DNA of 64,000 nt from Actinomycetales bacterium (GCA_015654475.1 JAATGV010000006.1:52998-116997); one strand, 5' to 3'. Positions 9,845 to 19,518 are shown, counted from the first letter of the stretch. The notes: generated from the letters alone by a model not told the origin. A program made the numbers and translations.

Positions 9845-10264
9845 ATGCTAATTCCCCGTAAGGTCAAGTACCGTAAGCAGCACCACCCGAAGCGTTCGGG
9901 CCAGGCAACTGGAGGCACTACCGTCAGCTTCGGCGAGTACGGTGTGCAGGCGCTGACGTCCGCTTACGTGACGAACCGTCAGATCGAGGCAGCTCGTATC
10001 GCGATGACGCGTCATATCAAGCGTGGTGGCAAGGTGTGGATCAACATCTTCCCGGATCGCCCGCTCTCGAAGAAGGCAATTGGAACTCGTATGGGTTCCG
10101 GCAAGGGCAGCCCAGAGTTCTGGGTCGCCAACGTCAAGCCGGGTCGGGTGCTTTTTGAGGTGGCCGGTGTAAGCGAAGAGCTAGCGCGTGAGGCCATGAC
10201 TCGAGCAATTCACAAGCTGCCGTTGAAGGCACGCATTATCAAGCGTGAGGAGGGCGACGCGTAA
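9845..10264 (+). CDS. rplP: 50S ribosomal protein L16
   Basis: L16, 139 residues, near the A-site of the 50S subunit. It begins [19 protein letters not shown] and contains [26 protein letters not shown]. It starts 2 bases after rpsC and overlaps rpmC by one base (TAATG). Confidence 0.98.
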   Translation: MLIPRKVKYRKQHHPKRSGQATGGTTVSFGEYGVQALTSAYVTNRQIEAARIAMTRHIKRGGKVWINIFPDRPLSKKAIGTRMGSGKGSPEFWVANVKPGRVLFEVAGVSEELAREAMTRAIHKLPLKARIIKREEGDA

Positions 10265-10575
10265 TGGCGATCGGATCTAAAGAGCTCACTTCCGAGAAAC
10301 TTGATGTCCTAGACAACGAGCTGCTCGCAAACGAGTTGAAGAAGGCAAAGGAAGAGCTGTTCAATCTGCGCTTCCAGGCCGCTACCGGCAATGGGACGAG
10401 CAATGGTCGCGTTCGCGCCGTCAAGCGCGATATTTCACGGATCTACACGATTATCCGCGAGCGCGAGCTCGGGATTCGCCCGACTCCGGTGAAGGTCGAG
10501 GCCAGTGCAACACCGGCATCGAAGTCGAAGAAGAAGGCCGCTGAGGCCGAAGCAGCCGAGGAGGCCGCAGAATGA
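10264..10575 (+). CDS. rpmC: 50S ribosomal protein L29 with C-terminal extension
   Basis: L29, 103 residues; the core (about residues 1-75) includes [19 protein letters not shown]. After the core comes a Lys/Ala/Glu-rich tail ([18 protein letters not shown]) not needed for the fold; family members are usually 60-75 residues. The stop overlaps the rpsQ start (ATGA). Confidence 0.96.
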   Translation: MAIGSKELTSEKLDVLDNELLANELKKAKEELFNLRFQAATGNGTSNGRVRAVKRDISRIYTIIRERELGIRPTPVKVEASATPASKSKKKAAEAEAAEEAAE

Positions 10576-10871
10576 GTGCAGATAAGGCACCCGAAGCCGT
10601 CGTAGCCGAAGAGACTCGCACGCGCGGATACCGTAAGTCACGTCGTGGCTATGTTGTCAGCGACAAGATGGACAAGACCATCGTTATCGAGGTGGAAGAC
10701 CGCGTGAAGCACCCGCTTTATGGCAAGGTCATTCGTCGTACGGTTCGGGTCAAAGTTCATGACGAAGCCAACACCGCTGGTGTGGGCGATCTGGTTCTGA
10801 TCAGCGAAACCAGGCCGCTTTCGGCTACCAAGCGCTGGCGTCTGGTGGAAATTCTGGAGAAGGCCAAGTAG
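10572..10871 (+). CDS. rpsQ: 30S ribosomal protein S17
   Basis: S17, 99 residues, an OB-fold primary binder of 16S rRNA. The core reads [20 protein letters not shown] and ends [19 protein letters not shown]. About 20 extra N-terminal residues precede the core. It is the last gene of the classical S10 set; rplN follows after 28 bases. Confidence 0.97.
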   Translation: MSADKAPEAVVAEETRTRGYRKSRRGYVVSDKMDKTIVIEVEDRVKHPLYGKVIRRTVRVKVHDEANTAGVGDLVLISETRPLSATKRWRLVEILEKAK

Positions 10872-10899
10872 GCCTTCTCCTAACAAGGAGACATAAGCA

Positions 10900-11268
10900 A
10901 TGATTCAGCAGGAATCACGACTCAAAGTCGCCGACAACACCGGCGCCAAGCAGTTGCTCACGATTCGCGTTCTCGGCGGCTCCGGTCGCCGGTACGCGGG
11001 ACTCGGTGACACCATCGTCGCTACCGTAAAGGATGCGATTCCTGGCGGCAACGTCAAAAAGGGTGAGGTCGTCAAGGCCGTCATCGTTCGCACTGTGAAG
11101 GAGACCCGTCGTTCAGACGGCTCGTACATCAAGTTCGATGAGAACGCCGCTGTCATCCTCAAGGCTGACGGCGATCCGCGCGGTACTCGAATCTTCGGCC
11201 CGGTAGGTCGCGAGTTGCGCGACCGCAAGTTTATGAAGATCGTTTCGCTCGCTCCGGAGGTGATTTGA
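10900..11268 (+). CDS. rplN: 50S ribosomal protein L14
   Basis: L14, 122 residues, at the subunit interface. It starts [18 protein letters not shown] and contains [16 protein letters not shown] and [14 protein letters not shown]. The start is preceded by AAGGAG. This is the first gene of the spc-type block, but no separate promoter is evident in the 28-base gap. Confidence 0.98.
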   Translation: MIQQESRLKVADNTGAKQLLTIRVLGGSGRRYAGLGDTIVATVKDAIPGGNVKKGEVVKAVIVRTVKETRRSDGSYIKFDENAAVILKADGDPRGTRIFGPVGRELRDRKFMKIVSLAPEVI

Positions 11269-11271
11269 GTT

Positions 11272-11637
11272 ATGGCAGCCAAGATTCGTAAGGGTGACCT
11301 CGTACAGGTCATCTCGGGACCGTCGCAATCGCGCGGCGGTGACCGTGGCAAGCAGGGCACCGTTATCGAGGTTTTCCCTGATCGCGATCGCATCGTTGTT
11401 CAAGGGATCAATTTCGTGAAGCGCCACTCCAGGGTCGGCCAGTCCGATCGCGGCGCCAAGACTGGTGGCATTGAGACATTTGAGGCTCCCATCCACGTGT
11501 CGAACGTTGCTCTTATCGATCCCGAGACGAAGAAGCCGACTCGCGTCGGCTTCCGCACCGAGACGGTCGAGAAGGACGGAATCAAGCAGACTGTTCGCGT
11601 TCGTTACGCGAAGAAGTCCGGTAAGGAAATCGCATGA
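11272..11637 (+). CDS. rplX: 50S ribosomal protein L24
   Basis: L24, 121 residues, an assembly initiator of the 50S subunit. The KOW motif is visible ([14 protein letters not shown]...[15 protein letters not shown]), followed by [11 protein letters not shown]. It starts 3 bases after rplN and overlaps rplE by ATGA. Confidence 0.97.
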   Translation: MAAKIRKGDLVQVISGPSQSRGGDRGKQGTVIEVFPDRDRIVVQGINFVKRHSRVGQSDRGAKTGGIETFEAPIHVSNVALIDPETKKPTRVGFRTETVEKDGIKQTVRVRYAKKSGKEIA

Positions 11638-12233
11638 GTGACACGACTGTGGCTACCACTGAAGCTCCTGTCAAAATCGCCCCGCGCCTGAAAGTGCGGT
11701 ATCGCGACGAGATCGTCGAGGCGCTTGAGAAGCAGTTCGGCTTCACAAACCCCAACCAGGTCCCTGGCCTGACCAAGATCGTCGTGAACATGGGTGTCGG
11801 CGAGGCCGCTCGCGATGGCAAGATCATTGATGGAGCGATTGCCGACATTACGGCGATCACCGGTCAGAAGCCTGCGGTGAACCGAGCTCGCAAGTCGATT
11901 GCTCAGTTCAAGTTGCGCGAGGGACAGCCCATCGGCGTTCACGTGACATTGCGTGGCGACCGCATGTGGGAGTTCCTCGATCGTCTGCTGAGCCTGTCGT
12001 TGCCGCGTATCCGTGATTTCCGCGGTCTTTCGGACCGCCAGTTCGATGGACACGGCAACTACACCTTCGGTCTCAACGAACAGTCCATGTTCCACGAGAT
12101 CGATCAGGACAAGATCGATCGCGTACGCGGCATGGATATCACTGTCGTTACAACGGCGAAAAATGATGACGAAGGTCGCGCGCTGCTTACTGCGCTCGGC
12201 TTCCCCTTCAAAAAGGTCGACGCGCAGAACTGA
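11634..12233 (+). CDS. rplE: 50S ribosomal protein L5
   Basis: L5, 199 residues, part of the central protuberance with 5S rRNA. It carries [40 protein letters not shown] and [22 protein letters not shown] hairpin is built around its stop codon (12229-12252). rpsN, which follows rplE in many bacteria, is absent here. Confidence 0.98.
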   Translation: MSDTTVATTEAPVKIAPRLKVRYRDEIVEALEKQFGFTNPNQVPGLTKIVVNMGVGEAARDGKIIDGAIADITAITGQKPAVNRARKSIAQFKLREGQPIGVHVTLRGDRMWEFLDRLLSLSLPRIRDFRGLSDRQFDGHGNYTFGLNEQSMFHEIDQDKIDRVRGMDITVVTTAKNDDEGRALLTALGFPFKKVDAQN

Positions 12234-12399
12234 GGTCATCCATGACTTCAGTCGTGCGGGTAGCTTGCGCTGCCAGACGCGGCACGCATCCTTCACACAA
12301 CTGAATACCGCATATATGACGGTCGAAAGGCCGTTACCAAGAAAGGTCGGGACTCCGTGTACGGGCTCTCGAAACCGATTGAGTTAGGAAGAACATTTC
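12229..12399 (+). promoter_or_regulatory. Structured leader between rplE and rpsH
   Basis: This non-coding stretch replaces the expected rpsN. It holds an 11-bp stem (one G-U pair) around the rplE stop codon, with arms 12229-12239 and 12242-12252; a 15-base motif, CACACAACTGAATAC (12294-12308), that recurs exactly before rpsM; and a 6-bp hairpin with a GAAA tetraloop (12319-12334). The ribosome binding site of rpsH follows. This looks like an RNA control or processing region; I do not recognise a named family. Confidence 0.5.
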
Positions 12400-12798
12400 A
12401 TGACAATGACAGATCCCGTTGCTGATCTGTTGACGCGCGTGCGTAATGCCAATTCGGCATATCACGACACTGTGTCTGCGCCGTACAGCAAGTTCAAGCA
12501 GAACATCGCTGAGATCCTTCAGGCCGAGGGCTACATCGCCGGCTGGACGGTTGAGGATGCGCGCGTAGGCAAGACGCTTACGATCACGCTCAAGTTCGGT
12601 CCGAATCGCGAGCGCTCCATTTCGGGTGTAAAGCGTGTTTCGAAGCCCGGTCTCCGCGTTTATGCAAAATCCGACGAATTGCCGAAGGTTCTTGGCGGTC
12701 TCGGTGTTGCCATCCTGTCCACTTCCTCTGGTCTGCTTACAGACCGTGAGGCCAAGAGCAAAGGCGTCGGCGGCGAAGTCGTCGCTTACGTGTGGTGA
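12400..12798 (+). CDS. rpsH: 30S ribosomal protein S8
   Basis: S8, 132 residues, a primary binder of 16S rRNA helix 21 and the translational repressor of the spc operon in Escherichia coli. It starts [18 protein letters not shown] and ends with [22 protein letters not shown]. It is preceded by an unusually long, structured gap and followed closely by rplF. Confidence 0.98.
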   Translation: MTMTDPVADLLTRVRNANSAYHDTVSAPYSKFKQNIAEILQAEGYIAGWTVEDARVGKTLTITLKFGPNRERSISGVKRVSKPGLRVYAKSDELPKVLGGLGVAILSTSSGLLTDREAKSKGVGGEVVAYVW

Positions 12799-12804
12799 TC
12801 TCTG

Positions 12805-13341
12805 ATGTCTCGAATTGGTAAACTTCCGATCCCGGTTCCTGCCGGTGTCGACGTAAAGATTAGCGGCCAGGATGTCACGGTCAAGGGACCGAAGGGTGAG
12901 CTTTCGCTTACGATCTCGGCCCCGATCTCGGCAAAGCTCGAAGGCAGCGAGGTTCTCGTGAGTCGTCCAGACGACGAGCGTGAGTCGCGCAGCCTGCACG
13001 GTCTGACCCGCACACTCATCGCCAACAATATTGTTGGCGTCACCGAAGGCTTCTCGAAGGCGCTTGAGATTGTTGGCACGGGTTATCGTGTCGCAGCCAA
13101 AGGCTCGGCCATCGAGTTTGCGCTCGGTTACTCGCATTCAATCACAGTGGAGCCCCCGACGGGCATCACGTTCACTGTAGAAAATGCAAACAAGGTCATC
13201 GTTTCTGGGAGCTCGAAGCAAGCTGTCGGAGAGGTCGCCGCTAACATTCGCAAGTTGCGTAAGCCTGAGCCGTATAAGGGCAAGGGCGTGCGCTACGAAG
13301 GCGAAGTTGTCCGCCGCAAGGCTGGAAAGGCTGGGAAGTAA
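12805..13341 (+). CDS. rplF: 50S ribosomal protein L6
   Basis: L6, 178 residues, two-domain protein near the factor-binding site. It has [17 protein letters not shown] at the start and the C-terminal signature [19 protein letters not shown]. It lies 6 bases after rpsH and 2 bases before rplR. Confidence 0.98.
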   Translation: MSRIGKLPIPVPAGVDVKISGQDVTVKGPKGELSLTISAPISAKLEGSEVLVSRPDDERESRSLHGLTRTLIANNIVGVTEGFSKALEIVGTGYRVAAKGSAIEFALGYSHSITVEPPTGITFTVENANKVIVSGSSKQAVGEVAANIRKLRKPEPYKGKGVRYEGEVVRRKAGKAGK

Positions 13342-13343
13342 GC

Positions 13344-13709
13344 ATGGCTTCACGGAGTAAATCGCGTAGTAGCGCTCGTGACCATCGTCACGACCGCATC
13401 CGCAAGCAGATCTCGGGAACATCGGAGCGACCGCGTCTCGTGGTGAACCGTTCGGCACGCCACGTGTTCGTGCAACTCGTCGACGACACGCAAGGCCGTA
13501 CCCTCGCGTCGGCTTCGACGCTGGAAAAGGACCTTCGTTCGTTTGACGGGGATAAGACAGCCAAGGCCCGCAAGGTCGGCGAACTGGTTGCAGTCCGCGC
13601 AAAGGATGCAGGAATCGAATCCGTAGTGTTCGACCGAGGCGGCAACCGCTATGCGGGCCGTGTCGCGGCGATCGCTGAGGGTGCACGCGAAGGCGGGCTG
13701 AGCCTGTGA
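13344..13709 (+). CDS. rplR: 50S ribosomal protein L18
   Basis: L18, 121 residues, binds 5S rRNA with L5. Landmarks are [24 protein letters not shown] and [24 protein letters not shown]. Its stop overlaps the rpsE start by GTGA. Confidence 0.97.
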   Translation: MASRSKSRSSARDHRHDRIRKQISGTSERPRLVVNRSARHVFVQLVDDTQGRTLASASTLEKDLRSFDGDKTAKARKVGELVAVRAKDAGIESVVFDRGGNRYAGRVAAIAEGAREGGLSL

Positions 13710-14392
13710 GCGCTGCAAACGAAGAAAACAAGGAGCAAGAGTTGACTGCCGAGGTAACCGAGGCGCCGGCTGCGAGCAACGCACCTGCGACCGATCCCCG
13801 CGAACGTGAGCCACGCCGTGGCGGACGTGAGCGGAACCCCAACCGCGAGCGTGGCAGCCGCGAATCAGAGAAGAGCCCATTCCTTGAGCGGGTTGTCACC
13901 ATCAACCGCGTTTCCAAGGTTGTCAAGGGTGGCCGCCGGTTCAGCTTCACCGCTCTCGTCGTCGTTGGCGACGGGGACGGCACCGTTGGTGTCGGTTATG
14001 GCAAGGCCCGTGAGGTTCCTGCTGCGATCGCCAAGGGCGTCGAAGATGCGAAGCGCAACTTCTTCCGCGTGCCACGAGTGCTGAAGACTATCCCGCACCC
14101 CGTACAGGGTGAAGCCGCAGCAGGCGTTGTCCTGTTGCGTCCTGCCACCCCTGGTACTGGTGTTATCGAAGGCGGGCCGGTGCGCGCCGTGCTCGAATGT
14201 GCGGGTATCCACGATGTTCTGAGCAAGTCGCTCGGCTCATCGAACACGATCAATATTGTGCACGCCACCGTCGCGGCGCTGAAGCAGCTCGAAGAGCCCC
14301 GTGCCGTTGCGGCACGTCGCGGCCTTCCGGTTGATCAGGTTGTCCCGGTTCAGATCCTGCGTGCCGAAGCTGAAGCTAAGGCAGGTGCCTGA
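13706..14392 (+). CDS. rpsE: 30S ribosomal protein S5 with long N-terminal extension
   Basis: S5, 228 residues, involved in mRNA unwinding and decoding fidelity. The canonical protein begins near residue 55 ([21 protein letters not shown]) and includes [22 protein letters not shown]. The first ~55 residues are an acidic then Arg-rich low-complexity tail. The GTG start overlaps rplR, and the last base overlaps rpmD. Confidence 0.96.
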   Translation: MSAANEENKEQELTAEVTEAPAASNAPATDPREREPRRGGRERNPNRERGSRESEKSPFLERVVTINRVSKVVKGGRRFSFTALVVVGDGDGTVGVGYGKAREVPAAIAKGVEDAKRNFFRVPRVLKTIPHPVQGEAAAGVVLLRPATPGTGVIEGGPVRAVLECAGIHDVLSKSLGSSNTINIVHATVAALKQLEEPRAVAARRGLPVDQVVPVQILRAEAEAKAGA

Positions 14393-14574
14393 TGGCCGAT
14401 CTGAAAGTGACCCAGACAAAGAGCAAGATTGGTGGCAACCAGAGGCAGCGCAACACGTTGCGTTCGCTTGGCTTGAAGCGCATTGGCGACTCTGTCGTCA
14501 AGCCAGACAACGCGGTCAACCGCGGATACATCAAGGCCGTCAGCCACCTCGTAAAGGTTGAGGAGATCGCGTAA
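14392..14574 (+). CDS. rpmD: 50S ribosomal protein L30
   Basis: L30, 60 residues, the short bacterial form. It reads [20 protein letters not shown] then [15 protein letters not shown], both typical. It is sandwiched between rpsE and rplO with one-base overlaps on each side. Confidence 0.97.
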   Translation: MADLKVTQTKSKIGGNQRQRNTLRSLGLKRIGDSVVKPDNAVNRGYIKAVSHLVKVEEIA

Positions 14575-15215
14575 TGGCGAACGAAGAAGAGAAGGCAGCT
14601 GCCGAAAAGCCGGCTGCCGCGAAGGCCGCAGCCAAGAAGCCCGCTGCAAAAAAGGCCCCCGCTGCGGCGTCGGCTGATAAGAAGCCTGTCGCCAAGGCGG
14701 CTCCGTCGAAGGAAAAGGCCGAGAAGCCTGCTGCTGTTCAGGATTCCAAGACGGACGACAAGTCCCGCACCGTGCGAGTATCGGTGCTCAAGGTGCACCA
14801 CCTTCGTCCGGCGCCTGGCGCTCGTAAAGAGCGCACGCGCGTCGGCCGCGGTGAGGGTTCCAAGGGCAAGACAGCGGGACGTGGCACTAAGGGCCAGAAG
14901 GCTCGCTACCAGATCCCTGCTCGTTTTGAGGGCGGCCAGATGCCCCTGCACATGCGTACGCCTAAGTTGCGTGGCTTCACGAACCCCTTCCGAGTGGAGT
15001 ACCAGGTTGTCAACCTTGAGAGGCTCTCGGAGCTGTACCCAGCCGGTGGAGACGTCACGATTGCCGATCTCGTCGCCAAGGGCGCGGTTCGCAAGAACGA
15101 GAAGGTCAAGATTCTTGGAACCGGTGATATTGCCGTTAGGCTGAACGTTGCTGTCGATAAGGTGTCGGCTTCTGCTGGTCAGAAGATCGTCGCCGCCGGC
15201 GGCTCCATCAACTAA
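14574..15215 (+). CDS. rplO: 50S ribosomal protein L15 with Ala/Lys-rich N-terminal extension
   Basis: L15, 213 residues against a usual ~145-150. The canonical region starts near residue 67 ([19 protein letters not shown]) and holds [20 protein letters not shown] and [18 protein letters not shown]. The first ~65 residues are Ala/Lys/Pro-rich, like a histone tail. The upstream start is preferred because AGGAG lies before the ATG at 14574 and it overlaps rpmD; a GTG at the canonical start has no ribosome binding site. Confidence 0.92.
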   Translation: MANEEEKAAAEKPAAAKAAAKKPAAKKAPAAASADKKPVAKAAPSKEKAEKPAAVQDSKTDDKSRTVRVSVLKVHHLRPAPGARKERTRVGRGEGSKGKTAGRGTKGQKARYQIPARFEGGQMPLHMRTPKLRGFTNPFRVEYQVVNLERLSELYPAGGDVTIADLVAKGAVRKNEKVKILGTGDIAVRLNVAVDKVSASAGQKIVAAGGSIN

Positions 15216-15229
15216 CCGAAGGGGCATAC

Positions 15230-16540
15230 GTGTTCAAGGCTGTCGTACGAATTTTCCGTACGCCTGATCTTCGTCGGAAGATCGGCTTCACCCTTGTCAT
15301 TGTTGCGTTGTTCCGTTTGGGGTCGGTAATTCCGGCCCCATTCGTGAACTTCTCCAATGTGCAGGCGTGCGTGAGTTCAACCAACAACACGTCGGGCCTC
15401 TACGAGCTTGTTAACCTCTTCAGCGGCGGCGCGCTGCTGAAGCTTTCCATTTTCGCGATGGGAATCATGCCGTACATCACGGCATCGATCATCGTGCAAC
15501 TTCTGCGTGTGGTCATTCCGCGTTTCGATGTGCTCTACAAAGAGGGCCAGTCGGGCCAGACGAAGCTCACCCAGTACACCCGCTACCTGACAATCGCGCT
15601 CGGGCTGTTGCAGTCCACGACGCTCGTCACGGTCGCCCGTTCCGGAGCCCTCTTCCAGAACTGCACCCAGGAGCTGCTCGTCTCGGACGAGTGGTACCAG
15701 GTGGTGCTGATGATCATCACGATGACCGCTGGTACCGGCCTCATCATGTGGCTCGGCGAGTTGATCACCGAGCGCGGCGTCGGCAACGGCATGTCGCTTC
15801 TGATCTTCACATCCATCGCTGCAGGTTTTCCCGCATCGCTCGGTGCGATCTGGGTTGCGAAAGGCCCCGAGGTGTTCTTCCTCGTGCTCCTTGTCGGGCT
15901 CGCTCTCGTTGCTCTGGTCGTATTCGTCGAGCAGTCGCAACGCCGTGTGCCCGTGCACTACGCGAAGCGGGTCGTCGGTCGGCGCACGTATGGTGGAAAC
16001 AACACCTACATCCCCATCAAGGTGAACATGGCGGGTGTCGTCCCCGTGATCTTCGCTTCATCGTTGCTATATCTTCCCGCGTTGCTCGCGCAGTTCGCCC
16101 AGGCGCGCAACTCGACCGAGGTCGCTCCTTGGGTCACGTTCATCTCGAACTACCTGACGCGCGGAGATCACCCCCTGTATATGCTGATCTACTTCCTGCT
16201 GATTGTGGGCTTCTCGTACTTCTACATCGCCATCACCTTCAACCCAACTGAAGTCGCTGACAATATGAAGAATTACGGTGGCTTCATCCCCGGAATACGT
16301 GCGGGGCAACCGACAGCCGATTATCTGCGGTATGTGTTGACGCGGATCACTCTTCCTGGATCGCTCTACCTCGGTTTCATTGCTTTGATACCGTTGGTGG
16401 CGTTGGCATTGGTGGATGCGAACAGCAGCTTCCCATTCGGTGGAACATCGATTCTGATCATCGTAGGTGTTGGTCTTGAGACCGTGAAGCAGATTGATTC
16501 TCAGCTGCAGCAGAGGCACTACGAGGGGCTGTTGAGGTAG
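15230..16540 (+). CDS. secY: Preprotein translocase subunit SecY
   Basis: SecY, 436 residues, the pore of the Sec translocon with ten transmembrane segments. Landmarks are the N-terminal FRTPDLRRKIGFTLVIVALFRLGS, the first loop with MGIMPYITASIIVQLL, and cytoplasmic GGFIPGIRAGQPTADYL. The GTG start follows CCGAAGGGG. It sits between rplO and adk, the usual actinobacterial position. Confidence 0.98.
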   Translation: MFKAVVRIFRTPDLRRKIGFTLVIVALFRLGSVIPAPFVNFSNVQACVSSTNNTSGLYELVNLFSGGALLKLSIFAMGIMPYITASIIVQLLRVVIPRFDVLYKEGQSGQTKLTQYTRYLTIALGLLQSTTLVTVARSGALFQNCTQELLVSDEWYQVVLMIITMTAGTGLIMWLGELITERGVGNGMSLLIFTSIAAGFPASLGAIWVAKGPEVFFLVLLVGLALVALVVFVEQSQRRVPVHYAKRVVGRRTYGGNNTYIPIKVNMAGVVPVIFASSLLYLPALLAQFAQARNSTEVAPWVTFISNYLTRGDHPLYMLIYFLLIVGFSYFYIAITFNPTEVADNMKNYGGFIPGIRAGQPTADYLRYVLTRITLPGSLYLGFIALIPLVALALVDANSSFPFGGTSILIIVGVGLETVKQIDSQLQQRHYEGLLR

Positions 16541-16546
16541 ATCCCT

Positions 16547-17134
16547 TTGACACGGCTAGTCATCATTGGTCCCCCAGGAGCGGGGAAGGGCACGCAGGCG
16601 CGCGGAATCGCCGACCGGTTCGGCATCCCTGCGATCTCTACGGGAGACATATTTCGCGAGAACGTCGCCAACAAGACGGATCTCGGGCTTGAGGCCAAGC
16701 GATACATGGATGCAGGGCAGTACGTACCAGACGATCTGACCAATGCGCTCGTGCGCTCTCGGTTGGGGGAGCCAGACGCTTCTCGGGGCTTTCTTCTCGA
16801 CGGGTATCCGCGCACAACCGATCAGGTGCGTGAACTCGACGAGATCCTTGCCGACAATGGTGTTTCTCTCGATGCGGTGATCGAGTTGGAAGCCGATCAA
16901 GAGGTCGTCATCCAGCGTCTGCTCGGTCGCGCGGCAGAGCAGGGGCGGTCGGACGACACGGAGGACGTCATCCGTACTCGCCTGCAGGTGTATGCGAAGC
17001 AGACTGCCGGGCTCATCGACGCATATGGTGAGCGTGGGCTCATTGTCGCGGTCAACGGTATCGGAAGTGTCGCCGAGGTCGGCGAGAACATCCTGGCCGG
17101 TCTTGCTGCACGCGGCCTCACCGGAGAAGTGTAG
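16547..17134 (+). CDS. adk: Adenylate kinase
   Basis: Converts AMP plus ATP to two ADP; 195 residues, the short form without a zinc or long lid domain. It has the P-loop GPPGAGKGTQA, the AMP-binding STGDIFRENV and FLLDGYPRTTDQV, and LLGRAAEQGRSDDTEDVIRTRL in the lid region. TTG is the apparent start, just after secY, with GAGG upstream. Confidence 0.96.
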   Translation: MTRLVIIGPPGAGKGTQARGIADRFGIPAISTGDIFRENVANKTDLGLEAKRYMDAGQYVPDDLTNALVRSRLGEPDASRGFLLDGYPRTTDQVRELDEILADNGVSLDAVIELEADQEVVIQRLLGRAAEQGRSDDTEDVIRTRLQVYAKQTAGLIDAYGERGLIVAVNGIGSVAEVGENILAGLAARGLTGEV

Positions 17135-17148
17135 AGGCGTATCCGTTC

Positions 17149-17976
17149 ATGGCCCGCAAGTATCGGTATAAGACCGCTGAAGAAGTTCGCGCAATGATTC
17201 CGGCTGGCCTTGCCACCGCAAACATGCTTCAGCGTGTCGTCGAGCACATTCGTCCAGGAATCACCACACTCGAATTGGATGACATCGCTCAATCGAGCCT
17301 CGTCAGCGACGGGGCGACCTCGAACTTCGCGCTCGAGCCGGGGTACGTTCATGCGCTCTGCGTATCGGTCAACGACCAGATCGTGCACGGTGTGCCGGGG
17401 GATCGGGTGATCAACCCGGGAGACATTGTCTCGATCGACGCCGGTGCTATCGTCGACGGCTGGAACGGCGATGCAGCTGTGACGGTTGTCGTCCCAGGAG
17501 GAGACCCCCAGCTGTCTGAGCGTCGTCAGCGCCTGAGCGATGTCACCGAGAGATCCATGTGGGCGGGGATCGCCAGCCTGTCGCATGCGCGCACCGTCAA
17601 CCAGGTCGGTGGGGCCGTCGAACGGTCGATCAATAGTGCGGGGAAGTATGGAATCCTGCGTGAATATGTCGGTCACGGAATTGGCCGGGCGATGCACGAG
17701 GACGAGGGTCCTGACGTGTTCAACTATTTCGTTCGTGACACGGGCCCCCAGGTGAAACCTGGTCTCGTCATCTGTATCGAGCCGATGGTTACTTCGGGCG
17801 GCGAAGACACCTACGTTGATGAAGACGACTGGACGGTCATAACAAGTGACGGCAGCGACGGGGCGCATTGGGAGCATTCCATCGCGGTTACCGACGGCGG
17901 CATATGGGTTCTCACTGCTCCCGATGGCGGTGCGGAGAAGCTGAAAGGCTTCGGTGTGACCCCTGTACGGCCTTAG
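17149..17976 (+). CDS. map: Type I methionine aminopeptidase
   Basis: Removes N-terminal methionine from nascent proteins; 275 residues. The two-metal site is visible: Asp residues in SIDAGAIVDGWNGDAAVTV, His in GHGIGRAMHEDEGPDV, and Glu residues in CIEPMVTSGG and HWEHSIAVTDGG. A weak extension precedes the catalytic domain. It closes this transcription unit; the infA promoter region follows. Confidence 0.97.
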   Translation: MARKYRYKTAEEVRAMIPAGLATANMLQRVVEHIRPGITTLELDDIAQSSLVSDGATSNFALEPGYVHALCVSVNDQIVHGVPGDRVINPGDIVSIDAGAIVDGWNGDAAVTVVVPGGDPQLSERRQRLSDVTERSMWAGIASLSHARTVNQVGGAVERSINSAGKYGILREYVGHGIGRAMHEDEGPDVFNYFVRDTGPQVKPGLVICIEPMVTSGGEDTYVDEDDWTVITSDGSDGAHWEHSIAVTDGGIWVLTAPDGGAEKLKGFGVTPVRP

Positions 17977-18147
17977 CTGTGAGGACCGGGCTGGTCTTTT
18001 GGCCCAAATTGACTTATGATGTTTTTTTGGTATCCCCGCGTGTCAATCCGCGTGTAGGGAGATCAGTACCCCCGAGAACAGAGCATGTTTTTCACTGCGC
18101 GCGACGTCGACGGGGAAATTTCCGGCAACTAGTGAGTATAAGAGGTT
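17977..18147 (+). promoter_or_regulatory. Promoter region of infA-rpmJ-rpsM
   Basis: This 171-base gap contains TTGACT (18009-18014) directly followed by a strong -10-like TATGAT (18015-18020), then a run of seven T. Either the TATGAT with a poor -35, or the TTGACT with a weak downstream -10, could drive infA. The region is clearly regulatory; which hexamers are used is uncertain. Confidence 0.4.
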
Positions 18148-18369
18148 ATGGCCAACAAAGACGGTGTCATTGAGATTGAAGGCTCAGTGGTGGAAGCGTT
18201 GCCAAACGCACGGTTCCGTGTCGAGTTGGCAAACGGCCACCGCGTGCTTGCGCATATTTCTGGAAAGATGAGGCAACACTACATCCGCATTCTTCCTGAG
18301 GATCGCGTTGTTGTGGAGTTGAGCCCCTACGACCTGAGCAAGGGTCGGATCGTTTACCGCTACCGGTAG
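18148..18369 (+). CDS. infA: Translation initiation factor IF-1
   Basis: IF-1, 73 residues, an OB-fold protein that occupies the 30S A-site during initiation. The sequence [20 protein letters not shown] and [21 protein letters not shown] is diagnostic and full length. It starts a new transcription unit and is followed by rpmJ. Confidence 0.98.
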   Translation: MANKDGVIEIEGSVVEALPNARFRVELANGHRVLAHISGKMRQHYIRILPEDRVVVELSPYDLSKGRIVYRYR

Positions 18370-18431
18370 ACGTTAGACGGGCTGATGCGTTGTCAAATAC
18401 GCGCCAGCCGAATGAGAAGAAGAGCCGAATC

Positions 18432-18545
18432 ATGAAGGTGAATCCGAGCGTTAAGCGGATCTGCGAGAAGTGCAAGGTCATCCGCCGACACGGTCGTGTC
18501 ATGGTGATCTGCGAGAACCCTCGCCACAAGCAGCGTCAAGGCTGA
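18432..18545 (+). CDS. rpmJ: 50S ribosomal protein L36 (zinc-ribbon form)
   Basis: L36, 37 residues. The zinc ligands Cys11, Cys14, Cys27 and His32 are all present ([18 protein letters not shown] then NPRHKQRQG), so this is the zinc-binding C+ form. It lies 62 bases after infA and before the long rpsM leader. Confidence 0.97.
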   Translation: MKVNPSVKRICEKCKVIRRHGRVMVICENPRHKQRQG

Positions 18546-18705
18546 TTGGTATGGAGTCTCGTCGCTCGCCAGAGTGACACACAACTGAATACACATGTAG
18601 CGTCCGCGCATAGCGTGACACCCTTGGTTGGAGGCCAGGGACCGGGTTGCCTACCCGGGAAGGCGTTGCACCACACCTCCACCGATAACAAGGAGATAGC
18701 CAGTT
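18546..18705 (+). promoter_or_regulatory. Structured leader of the rpsM-rpsK-rpoA block
   Basis: A 160-base non-coding gap. It carries CACACAACTGAATAC (18578-18592), identical to the motif before rpsH, and a hairpin CCGGGT-TGCCT-ACCCGG (18642-18658) that may be enclosed by a longer GGAGG/CCTCC pairing. AAGGAG precedes rpsM. In Escherichia coli the equivalent site is the S4-binding leader of the alpha operon; homology is not claimed. Confidence 0.5.
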
Positions 18706-19083
18706 ATGGCACGTCTAGCAGGCGTCGACCTTCCGCGCGAGAAGCGCATTGAGGTCGCACTCACATACATCTATGGCATTGGCAAGACGCGAGCGGCGAA
18801 AGTGCTCACCGACACCAAGGTCAACCCCGATACCCGCGTCAAAGACCTGAGTGACGACGAGCTGGTCGCATTGCGCGACAGCATCGAGCTGAACTTCAAA
18901 GTTGAAGGCGACCTGCGCCGTGAGGTAGCGGCCGACATTCGCCGCAAGGTGGAGATTGGCAGCTATCAGGGCGTCCGTCACCGTAAGGGCCTGCCCGTCC
19001 ACGGCCAGCGCACGAAGACAAACGCACGCACACGTAAGGGTCCTAAGCAGACCGTCGCCGGTAAGAAGAAGGCCGGACGCTAA
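18706..19083 (+). CDS. rpsM: 30S ribosomal protein S13
   Basis: S13, 125 residues, in the 30S head, bridging to the 50S subunit. It begins [21 protein letters not shown] and ends with the conserved basic tail [17 protein letters not shown]. It heads the alpha-type block. Confidence 0.98.
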   Translation: MARLAGVDLPREKRIEVALTYIYGIGKTRAAKVLTDTKVNPDTRVKDLSDDELVALRDSIELNFKVEGDLRREVAADIRRKVEIGSYQGVRHRKGLPVHGQRTKTNARTRKGPKQTVAGKKKAGR

Positions 19084-19119
19084 GCGTCGCGCGCAGGATC
19101 CAGGGAGAAGAAAAATACC

Positions 19120-19518
19120 ATGGCAGCACCTAAGGCAGCAGCTCGCAAGCCGCGTCGCAAAGAGAAAAAGAACATCGCCGTCGGCCAGGCACATATCAAG
19201 TCGACGTTCAACAACACCATTGTGTCAATCACCGATCCGAGCGGCGCCGTGCTTGCATGGGCTTCATCGGGTGCGGTCGGCCTCAAGGGCAGCCGCAAGT
19301 CGACTCCATACGCGGCTCAGCTGGCTGCTGAGGCGGCGGCTCGTCGTGCGCAGGAGCACGGCATGAAGAAGGTCGACGTGTTCGTGAAGGGCCCAGGCTC
19401 AGGACGTGAGACGGCAATCCGTTCGCTCCAGGCCGCAGGCCTTGAGGTCGGCACCATCTCTGATGTGACGCCACAGGCGCACAACGGATGCCGCCCGCCC
19501 AAGCGTCGTCGCGTCTAA
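19120..19518 (+). CDS. rpsK: 30S ribosomal protein S11
   Basis: S11, 132 residues, on the 30S platform. It has [35 protein letters not shown] and the C-terminal [16 protein letters not shown]. rpsD would often follow, but here a 146-base gap leads directly to rpoA. Confidence 0.98.
   Translation: MAAPKAAARKPRRKEKKNIAVGQAHIKSTFNNTIVSITDPSGAVLAWASSGAVGLKGSRKSTPYAAQLAAEAAARRAQEHGMKKVDVFVKGPGSGRETAIRSLQAAGLEVGTISDVTPQAHNGCRPPKRRRV

Noticed and set aside
12234..12399. Possible degraded rpsN in the rplE-rpsH gap
   Set aside because: No frame encodes the Cys-X2-Cys zinc ribbon or other S14 motifs; only a 20-codon frame is present.
14376..15227. 283-codon frame opposite rpmD-rplO
   Set aside because: Antisense to ribosomal genes; the Leu/Arg-rich low-complexity translation mirrors the Ala/Lys tail of L15.
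16897..17877. 326-codon frame opposite map
   Set aside because: Antisense to methionine aminopeptidase, with no domain or start signal.
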